DNA of 64,000 nucleotides from Glycomyces fuscus (lineage in GTDB: Bacteria > Actinomycetota > Actinomycetes > Streptosporangiales > Streptosporangiaceae), in the NCBI GenBank assembly GCA_002529455.1, contig NYMS01000063.1, forward strand, positions 248,001-312,000. The letters are read 5' to 3'. This document shows positions 57,901 through 64,000 of the stretch, in pieces. A program made the translations under genes and the position numbers. Every line of letters starts with the position of its first letter. Within the stretch, counting starts at the first letter, position 1. A model generated the notes under the pieces. The model searched no databases, was not told where the DNA came from, and saw nothing but the letters and a program-made list of their open reading frames with translations.

Positions 57901-59865
57901 GTCGAGAACCTCACTGAGCGGCATGGCTTCTTCCATTGGGAGCTTCAATTTGCGCACCTCTTCAAGAACCGAGGCGGCTTCGACATCCAGGTGGGAAATC
58001 CACCGTGGGTGCGCCCTCAATGGGACGAGGATAGCGTGCTTTCAGAGTACGACCCCTGGTTCAAGCTTGCAGATAAAATAGAAACTGGCATCAAGGTTAA
58101 CCGCAGAAGGAGCCTCCTGTCGTCAAGTAGTACAAGGGAATTTTTTCTTGATGAGATTGGAGCGGTTTCGGGCCTGCGTGATTTTTTGTCTGACAAATCT
58201 ACATACCCCTTGCTGGCTGGGACTCAGCCAGACCTTTATCGCGCATTCATGTGTCACGCATGGAGGGCGATAAACTCTCCGGGCATTGCTTCGCTGATTC
58301 ATCGAGATACTCATTTCAGTGGAGGGCGTGAAGGGGGTTTGCGTGCCGCCTCGTACTCTCATCTCAGAGTCCATGTCCACTTCTACAATAGGGCCATGGC
58401 ATTTCCCGACATCGATGGAAATAATGACTTTAGTGTAAATGTATATGGCGCGTCAGGGAAAATTTCTTTCGTGCATGCCAGTTGGATCTTGTCTGCCAGT
58501 GCAATAAGTGGCTCTTTTTCTCATGATGGAAATGGTGATCTTCCGGGGATTAAGCATAATGGGGCTTGGGATTTGAGGCCGCATAAACAAAGATTGGTTC
58601 GTGTTACGGAAGAATCTCTCGCACGTTGGGGGAAGTTGACGGGAGCAGGTGCCGACGAGTTGGATCGGGTGCCTCTCCTGTACCCTGTTACGGCTGCGGA
58701 GGTTGGTGCTATCGATGCCATGTCGAGTTACGGCCATCGGATTGGCTCCAATGGAGTTTTCTTGTCTAGCGGGTACCATGAGATGGCGGCAAAAAAGAGC
58801 GGTCTAATTCAGTGGAATTCATCGAGGCCGGCTTCTTGGAGTGAGGTGATTCTTCAGGGGCCTCATATTTCCCAGGCGACGCCATTTGCGAAGCAGCCAA
58901 ACGTTCCATGTATGAATAACCAGGACTGGTCTGGATACGACCTCGGGTCGCTGCCCGAAGATGCGGTTCCAGCGGCAAACTATGAACGCGCTGGATGTCG
59001 ATCTGACTACTTGGGTGCCCAAGACGTATGGGGTGGAAGGCGTTACACTGAGTACTTTCGTCTTGCATGGCGAGAAATGATTCCTCCGAATAATGAGAGA
59101 AGCCTTTTTGCGGCCTTGATCCCTCCCGGTCCGACGCATGTAAACGGAGTGCATACGCTTGCGTTTTCTGATAATAGAAATACGGTGTTGAACTCTGGAT
59201 TTTGGTCCTCTCTCCCCTTGGATTACCTGCTTCGAGTTACAAGTCGAAGGCATCTCCAGTTGGGTGATGTAGCAAGAATGCCTGCGCCAAGCTCGGGGCA
59301 TCCTTTGGCAGGTTCACTTGTGGTTCGCGCTATGCGGCTAAACTGTCTTACCAAGGCTTATGGTTTGCTTTGGGAGGAGCTATATGAAGAATCATGGAGC
59401 AATGAGACGTGGGCTCGCCCTTGGAGAAATCTGGATCATCTCGGAGATATTGGCCCTGAATGGGGGTGTGTGACTCCGCTGCGTACTGATTATGGGCGCA
59501 GGGCTGCTCTTGTCGAAATGGATGCTCTCGTTGCGGTGTGGTTGGGAATCGATGCTGAGCAGCTTGTTGCTGTTTGTAAAGCGCGTTACCCAATTCTTTC
59601 GGAGTACGAGGCCATGATGTGGTTTGATTCTAAGGGTCTCAAAATTGCATCTGACCATCATTCTTATGGTTACGGGCAGACCAAGGAAGACTTCCTCCAG
59701 CTTCAGAAATACCTGGAGACCGGAGACCCCGCCGACATCCCTGAAGGTTACTCCGCGCCGTTCTACAAGGCTGATCGGGAACGCGAGTACCGCGAAGCCC
59801 ACGCCCACTTCGCCGAGATCGTCGAGCGCGCCAAGCGCGACGGCACCTGGGACGGGGAGGTCTGA
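54949..59865 (+). CDS. Giant adenine-specific DNA methyltransferase, DrmMI-like
   Basis: A 1,638-residue protein of the Eco57I/PglX-like N6-adenine methyltransferase class. A helical N-terminal half ends at the target-approach motif SASYYTPESLTQLT (near residue 580). SAM motif I is CEPALGSGAFLNEA (near 618) and the catalytic motif IV is QVGNPPWVRPQ (near 1016). The distal third is the probable target recognition domain and is strikingly AT-rich. It pairs with DrmD by two-base spacing (TGA GC ATG) and with the helicase by a similar gap, so the three are one translation unit. A longer frame open back to 52183 is only the shadow of the SNF2 gene. In DISARM the methylase marks host DNA to protect it. 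Confidence 0.9.
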   Translation: MGYDSLVNRGEYFSAHYLAEVLPKHLKGKDGPFREWAERESAENKLPREERSPGPVTPRQGLRQLKGRYFGDRQAFADFTEQLREGDGTPSPAAVAAQTERLHALHRDVLTALGFTPKDAPAESLFEHGDQAVPVRLALHETTVAAIECGWAPDTDAAMDPEGAGRLLDPVDLGGRERIELGTKLVSWLFARDEHLRYVLVLAGGVVVLADRSVWGEGRYLAVSLDTALGRGDNDELGTIAALFGAQALLPSEDGGAEAIATLVDASRQHAVGVSKELREGLRTSVEIIANEVLARLRDQGVDPERIDTRSHRTFANELARQSLRYLYRILFLLYAEARPELGVVPAKDEAYVRGYSMARLGDLVVNDLVGEEARNSTHLYQSLDLLFRMVNEGHNPRGHVLDREEAEGLSEGDGLRFEPLRADLFDPERTRLIGTRLPHPDDDPDEPTMEPLDTRLRNEALHQVLRKLMISRGNRRGRGGFISYAQLGINQLGAVYEGLMSYTGFIAKEELYEAAKNGDPSGGSWMVPHSRVEDYSDDVWVRVKDENGKSTKDSPMVVYKPGSFVYRLAGRDRETSASYYTPESLTQLTVQLTLRERLDQDGTTTPARELLEWTICEPALGSGAFLNEAINQVAAEYLKRAQAERGEELDPERYAVELQKVKAYIALHRAYGVDLNGTAVELAEVSLWLNVMYPGLQAPWFGLHLRRGNSLIGAGRRLYDPETVKKGEWLKSAPVDQPFRNGDISEGYIHHFLLPAQGWGSVAAEKEAKNLAPEDTAKLAAWRRAMRRKPKTSGKNSQFRRLQALSRRAEFLWGLVIRRLELSEREVSRRVDVYGADWIDQPEHAIPREEVLANLTEKGTPYWRLKTLMDAWCALWFWPVQKAGLLDGSDEVYERLERSLEASSAGGNDSLFGSARESLDLADLEKWLKFAEALLGSQDIPEGTLFSEIETLADLDAAEDSLSPLMAMKDEYRLGESFPWLHEVENLTERHGFFHWELQFAHLFKNRGGFDIQVGNPPWVRPQWDEDSVLSEYDPWFKLADKIETGIKVNRRRSLLSSSSTREFFLDEIGAVSGLRDFLSDKSTYPLLAGTQPDLYRAFMCHAWRAINSPGIASLIHRDTHFSGGREGGLRAASYSHLRVHVHFYNRAMAFPDIDGNNDFSVNVYGASGKISFVHASWILSASAISGSFSHDGNGDLPGIKHNGAWDLRPHKQRLVRVTEESLARWGKLTGAGADELDRVPLLYPVTAAEVGAIDAMSSYGHRIGSNGVFLSSGYHEMAAKKSGLIQWNSSRPASWSEVILQGPHISQATPFAKQPNVPCMNNQDWSGYDLGSLPEDAVPAANYERAGCRSDYLGAQDVWGGRRYTEYFRLAWREMIPPNNERSLFAALIPPGPTHVNGVHTLAFSDNRNTVLNSGFWSSLPLDYLLRVTSRRHLQLGDVARMPAPSSGHPLAGSLVVRAMRLNCLTKAYGLLWEELYEESWSNETWARPWRNLDHLGDIGPEWGCVTPLRTDYGRRAALVEMDALVAVWLGIDAEQLVAVCKARYPILSEYEAMMWFDSKGLKIASDHHSYGYGQTKEDFLQLQKYLETGDPADIPEGYSAPFYKADREREYREAHAHFAEIVERAKRDGTWDGEV
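57930..59700 (+). other. AT-rich mosaic segment over the target recognition region
   Basis: Within the methyltransferase gene, base composition changes abruptly near 57930 from GC-saturated third positions to frequent A/T (many AAT, GAT, TCT, TTG codons). It reverts near 59700. The frame is continuous through both borders. The segment begins around motif IV and covers most of the presumed target recognition domain, suggesting replacement by recombination with a lower-GC donor. Confidence 0.75.
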
Positions 59866-59867
59866 CC

Positions 59868-62800
59868 ATGCAGCCCACGCTCGCCGCCGCCGAGGTCAAG
59901 CGGAACATCACCCAGTACCTCTCCACGACCTTCGCGCTCGCTGACGAACCCGTCCGCGAAGGGCTGGAAGCCTTCTTCAACGACCCCCGCCAAGGCATTT
60001 TCCGGGGCCCCTACCTCCGCGTCCGCACGCCCTTCCGCCACGCCGACGACTCCTGGCACGAGCACCTGGAATGGCGTCCGGCCGGGTTCAAGCCCTTCCT
60101 CCACCAGGCCAAGGCCTTCCAGCGCCTGTCCACCCTCCACGGCCCCGCCCAGCCCACCCTCATCACCACCGGCACCGGCTCCGGCAAGACCGAGTCCTTC
60201 CTCATCCCCCTCCTGGACCACTGCCGCCGCGAGCGCGCCGCCGGGAACACCGGCATCAAGGCCGTCCTGCTCTACCCCATGAACGCCCTGGCCACCGACC
60301 AGGCCCAGCGCCTCAACGAGTACCTCTCCGACCCGGCCCTGTCCCAGGTCACCGCCGGCCTCTACATCGGCGACACCCCCGAGACCGGGTACCCGCGCGT
60401 GACCACCGCCCGCGCGCAGATCCGCCGCCAGCGCCCCGACATCCTCATCACCAACTACAAGATGCTGGACCTGCTCCTCCAGCGCGAGCAGGACCTTTCC
60501 CTCTGGAAGGACTCCGCCCTCACCTACGTCGTCGTGGACGAGTTCCACACCTACGACGGCGCCCAGGGCACCGACGTGGCCATGCTGCTGCGCCGCCTGT
60601 CCTCCGCCACCGGCAATGCCCGGCCGGGCCGCCCGCTGGGCGACATCTGCCCAGTAGCCACCAGCGCCACCCTCGGCCAGGACGGCAAGGACGGCGCCAG
60701 CACCGCTAGCAGCCCCGGCACCCCCGGCAGCGACACCCCCACCCCGGCCGACCGCATCCGCGAGGTCGCCGCCACCGTCTTCGCCACCGAGTTCGGCCCC
60801 GACTCCGTGGTGGGAGAGGACCGGCTGGCCGTCGACGAGTTCATGGACAAGCTGGACTACGAGCTGCCGGTCCCCGACCCGGTCGTGGTCGCGCGCATCC
60901 GCGACCCGCACAGCGACCCCACCGCCATGGGCCGCATCATGGCCGCCTTCACCGACCGCGACGACCTCACCCCGCGTGAACTCGGCGCCGTCCTGCGCAC
61001 ACACATCCTCACCAAGGCCGTCCTGCACATCCTCGACGGCACGGTCGCCCCCATGGACAGGGTCCTGGAGGAGATCCCCGACCGCGGCGCCTACGCCTGG
61101 GGCCGCGCGCTGAGCAGCGCCCCCGAGCACGCCGCCGAGGCCCTGGCCCGCTACGTGGCCCTGCTCTCCACCGCCCGCGACCCCGACGCCCCCGAGGACG
61201 GACCCGACCGCCCCCTGGTCACCGTCGAGACCCACCTGTGGGTCCGCTCGGTCTCCCGCCTCCTGCGCGCCGTCGCCGACAGGCCCTCCTTCGCCTGGCA
61301 CGGAGAGACCCTGCCCGCCCTGGGCGCGGAGACCACCAATGCCAACCTCGGCCGCGCCAACCTGCCCGCCGTGTACTGCCGCCACTGCGGACGCTCGGGC
61401 TGGGCCGCCATCTCGCCGGAGTCCTCGCCCTCGGACCTGGTCACCGACCCCGACAAGGTCTACCGGGGCGCCATCTCCAGCAAGAAGTACGTACGTCCCC
61501 TCATCCGGGCCAGTCGCGCCGAGGCCAAGGAGCGCCCAGCCGGAACCCTGGTGCTCAACGCCGCGGGCACGCACCTGCGCCCCGTGGACGCCGCCGACAT
61601 CACCAAACACGAGACCGGGCAGCTCGACGGGGTGTTCGTCCTCGCCGACCTCGGCCACACCAAGGAGTCCTTCCGGGCCGCCGAGAACGACCGCTGCCCG
61701 GCCTGCGACGCCGACCAGGGCACCCGCTTCCTGGGGTCGGGCCTGGCCGCGCTCGCCTCGGTGGCCGTCACCGAGCTGTTCACCGGCGGGCAGCTCGCCC
61801 ACGACGGCGAGGTCCCCAAGACGCTGATGTTCAGCGACTCGGTGCAGGACGCCGCCCACCGGGCCGGGTTCGTCTCCAACCGCTCCTACACCTTCTCCGC
61901 GCGCGCCCTGCTGGCCTCCCGCCTGCCCGCCGACGGCTCGCCCATCGACCTCAACGACCTCATCGCCGACACCGTCGAGCACGCCGAGGACCCCGCCTAC
62001 CTGGCGTGCGTGGTCCCGCCGGACATGCACGACCTGCCCGGCATCGACCGGCTGCTGGCGGGGGAGAGCGGCGGCGGCACCCGCGAGTGGGACCTGGTCG
62101 GCGAGCGCCTGGCCTTCACCGCCGTGCTGGAGTTCGGGCTGCGCTCCCGCCAGGGCCGCACCCTGGAGCTGACCCGCACCGCCGCCGCCCAGATCCGCCT
62201 GGACGAGCCCGACCGCATCGCCGCGCTGGCCCGCGACATCCTCCAGCACAGCGGAGACCAGCTCGGCGAGCGCCTCGACCTGTCCGTCTTCCGGGGGTAC
62301 GTGCGCGGCCTGCTGGAGCGCGTGCGCACCCGGGGCGGCATCGGCCACCACTGGCTCGACCCCTGGGTCCACAACGCGGGCACCAGGCGCTTCGGCACCA
62401 TCTGGGGCCAGCGCCCCGACGGCATGCCCGCCTTCCCCAAGCCCCGGGGCGGCTCCGGCCTGCCCGCGCCGCGCTTCGTCACCGACCAGCGCAAGGAACG
62501 CAGCGAGTTCGACTCCATCGCCGGAAGCGGCACCTGGTACCAGGACTGGACCGTGCGCTGTCTCCAGGTCAAGGCCGACACCGTGCCCCGCTACCTGGGG
62601 CGCCTCCTGGACGTGCTGCACGACGAGGGCGTCCTCACCCGCACCACCGCCGCCGACGGCTCCACCCGCGTCTACGGCCTCACCCCCGGGCACGTCCAGG
62701 TCCGGAAGCTGACCGAGGGGGACGCCGTCGTCACCGGCGGCCTGCGCTGCCACGTGTGCAACTGGCGCCAGACCGTCCACCCCGACCACGGCGCCGACTG

Positions 62801-64000
62801 GGAGGCCGCGGCCTGCCCCCGCTACCGGTGCACCGGCCGCCTCACCGTCGACGAGGACCGCCGCTTCACCGACGACTACTACCGCCGCCTCTACCTGGAG
62901 GCCCAGCCCTTCCGGATCACCACCGCCGAGCACACCGGCCAGCTCACCCGCGCCCAGCGCGAGCGCGTGGAGGACTCCTTCAAGCGCGGCACCCGCTACA
63001 CCGACCCCAACGTCCTGTCGGCCACCCCCACCCTGGAACTGGGCATCGACATCGGCGCCCTGTCCGCCGTCCTGCTGGGCTCGCTGCCCACCGGACCGGC
63101 CAACTACGTCCAGCGCGCCGGCCGGGCCGGACGCCGCTCGGGCAACGCCTTCCTGCTCACCCTGGTCGGCCGCCGCGCCCGCGAGCGGTACTACCTGGAG
63201 GAGCCCCTGGACATGATCGCCGGGCAGATCGCCCCGCCCGGCAGCTTCCCCTCGGCGGTGGAGATCCTGCGCCGCCAGTACGCCGCCCACCTGCTCGACC
63301 TGGCCGCGCGCGGCGAGCTGACCGGCGTCCCCGCGCTGCCCGGACGCGCCGCCGACCTGTTCGGCGACCTGGGCTGGCTGCGCGGCTTCACCGAGAGCGC
63401 CCTGGCCTCCGGGGACCGGCTGGTCACGGGCTTCCTCGGCCTGTTCGACGGCGCCGGGGCCGAGGTGGACCCCGATGCCGCCGCCCAGCTGCGCCACTAC
63501 GCCACCGCGGGCCTGGAGGAGACCGTCACCAGGGCCGAGGAGGTCTGGGCCGCGCGCCTGAACGACCTGCGCGAGCGCGTGGAGACCGTCACCCGCTCCA
63601 TCGACGCCCTGCTCGACTCCGACAAGGAGCAGAAGCGCCGCAAGCGGGCCCTCCAGGCCGAGCGCACCGCCGTGCGCAAGCGCATCGGCGAGATCGGCCG
63701 CACCAGCGCCCACGGAGCCCTGGTCGACCTGGGCGTGCTGCCCAACTACTCGCTCGTGGACGGCGCGACCGAGCTGGAGGCCACCCTCACCTGGGAGGAG
63801 CGCAGCGCCGAGGGCGACCGCGACTTCCGCACCGAGGTGCGCGAGTACAAGCGCCCCGCCGCGCGCGCCCTCACCGAGTTCGCCCCCGGCAACCACTACT
63901 ACGTGCGCGGCTACCGGCACACCGTGGACGGGCTCGACATCGGCTCCATGACCCGCCCGGCCTGGCGGGACTGGCGGGTCTGCCCCGGCTGCGGGTACGT
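59868..64000 (+). CDS. Very large DEAD/DEAH helicase, Druantia-E/DUF1998 type (3' end outside window)
   Basis: The first 1,377 codons of an SF2 helicase that continues past the window. Motif I is ITTGTGSGKTESF (near residue 100), motif II VVVDEFHTYDG (near 223), motif III CPVATSATLG. Helicase C carries ATPTLELGIDIGALS (near 1050) and [11 protein letters not shown] (near 1082). Zinc-like Cys pairs occur at YCRHCGRSG (near 503), RCPACDADQ (near 607), CHVCNWRQ (near 963) and again at the edge (VCPGCGY). The layout and size match the large DUF1998-associated helicases such as DruE, rather than the shorter DrmA. ATG at 59868, two bases after the methyltransferase stop. A coiled-coil stretch lies near 1225-1290. 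Confidence 0.92.
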   Translation, partial: MQPTLAAAEVKRNITQYLSTTFALADEPVREGLEAFFNDPRQGIFRGPYLRVRTPFRHADDSWHEHLEWRPAGFKPFLHQAKAFQRLSTLHGPAQPTLITTGTGSGKTESFLIPLLDHCRRERAAGNTGIKAVLLYPMNALATDQAQRLNEYLSDPALSQVTAGLYIGDTPETGYPRVTTARAQIRRQRPDILITNYKMLDLLLQREQDLSLWKDSALTYVVVDEFHTYDGAQGTDVAMLLRRLSSATGNARPGRPLGDICPVATSATLGQDGKDGASTASSPGTPGSDTPTPADRIREVAATVFATEFGPDSVVGEDRLAVDEFMDKLDYELPVPDPVVVARIRDPHSDPTAMGRIMAAFTDRDDLTPRELGAVLRTHILTKAVLHILDGTVAPMDRVLEEIPDRGAYAWGRALSSAPEHAAEALARYVALLSTARDPDAPEDGPDRPLVTVETHLWVRSVSRLLRAVADRPSFAWHGETLPALGAETTNANLGRANLPAVYCRHCGRSGWAAISPESSPSDLVTDPDKVYRGAISSKKYVRPLIRASRAEAKERPAGTLVLNAAGTHLRPVDAADITKHETGQLDGVFVLADLGHTKESFRAAENDRCPACDADQGTRFLGSGLAALASVAVTELFTGGQLAHDGEVPKTLMFSDSVQDAAHRAGFVSNRSYTFSARALLASRLPADGSPIDLNDLIADTVEHAEDPAYLACVVPPDMHDLPGIDRLLAGESGGGTREWDLVGERLAFTAVLEFGLRSRQGRTLELTRTAAAQIRLDEPDRIAALARDILQHSGDQLGERLDLSVFRGYVRGLLERVRTRGGIGHHWLDPWVHNAGTRRFGTIWGQRPDGMPAFPKPRGGSGLPAPRFVTDQRKERSEFDSIAGSGTWYQDWTVRCLQVKADTVPRYLGRLLDVLHDEGVLTRTTAADGSTRVYGLTPGHVQVRKLTEGDAVVTGGLRCHVCNWRQTVHPDHGADWEAAACPRYRCTGRLTVDEDRRFTDDYYRRLYLEAQPFRITTAEHTGQLTRAQRERVEDSFKRGTRYTDPNVLSATPTLELGIDIGALSAVLLGSLPTGPANYVQRAGRAGRRSGNAFLLTLVGRRARERYYLEEPLDMIAGQIAPPGSFPSAVEILRRQYAAHLLDLAARGELTGVPALPGRAADLFGDLGWLRGFTESALASGDRLVTGFLGLFDGAGAEVDPDAAAQLRHYATAGLEETVTRAEEVWAARLNDLRERVETVTRSIDALLDSDKEQKRRKRALQAERTAVRKRIGEIGRTSAHGALVDLGVLPNYSLVDGATELEATLTWEERSAEGDRDFRTEVREYKRPAARALTEFAPGNHYYVRGYRHTVDGLDIGSMTRPAWRDWRVCPGCGY

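Noticed and set aside
59763-63920. A 1,385-codon minus-strand open frame with Gly/Ala/Val-rich composition
   Set aside because: It is the antisense shadow of the plus-strand helicase, which has all helicase motifs; GC-saturated third positions keep antisense frames open in such DNA.

Overview
The window is very GC-rich DNA with almost universal G/C at third codon positions, frequent GTG and a few TTG starts, and actinomycete-restricted families (DUF574 methyltransferase, DUF6177, F420-type LLM oxidoreductase, NIPSNAP, MatB-like synthetase, CatR-KatA). It is chromosomal DNA of a filamentous actinomycete; a Nocardiopsis-like (Nocardiopsaceae) host is my inference, not something the sequence proves. 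I see no tRNA, rRNA, CRISPR array or intact insertion sequence.

Layout. 0-6 kb: the tail of a sensor-kinase-like gene, an ABC-F ATPase and a rifampicin monooxygenase (rox) preceded by a 19-bp rifamycin-associated element, then an LLM oxidoreductase and a DUF4253 protein. 6-20 kb: a mosaic of single housekeeping or accessory genes (membrane Mrr-like nuclease, bile-acid-type symporter, solitary HsdR_N restriction protein, VOC dioxygenase, MBL hydrolase, HD protein, DUF421 protein, StyA-like monooxygenase, FUSC exporter). It contains a chimeric pseudogene made from two genes lying 2.5-3 kb further on. 20-31 kb: a secreted GH11 xylanase with two upstream palindromes, a DUF574 methyltransferase, an ankyrin protein facing a catR-katA operon, MatB-like synthetase, glucose dehydrogenase and a secreted hydrolase. 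31-42 kb: a Gly-His repeat secreted peptide with a 30-bp perfect hairpin, a decayed DUF574 copy, beta-lactamase-fold hydrolase, YchJ, lipoprotein, DUF600-like fusion protein, purple acid phosphatase, MgtC, cupin and SEC-C proteins.

42.4-50.2 kb: an entirely minus-strand, partly AT-richer cluster of polymorphic-toxin and immunity material (CdiI-like and DUF600/YezG-like immunity proteins, a CdiA-CT-like nuclease tail overlapping its presumed immunity gene, an orphan toxin tail) mixed with DUF6177 and NIPSNAP genes. One block exists twice, once with a large internal deletion. It looks like a decaying type VII or contact-dependent effector depot.

51-64 kb: a plus-strand defence locus: soluble Ser/Thr kinase, SNF2 helicase (DrmD-like), giant adenine methyltransferase (DrmMI-like) and a very large DEAD/DEAH helicase running off the window edge. 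The last three are translationally coupled. They resemble DISARM class 1, but with a helicase of the Druantia-E/DUF1998 kind where DrmA/DrmB would be expected, and with a kinase in front. The methyltransferase carries an abrupt AT-rich segment over its probable target-recognition region. This locus is the best candidate for an incompletely described system.
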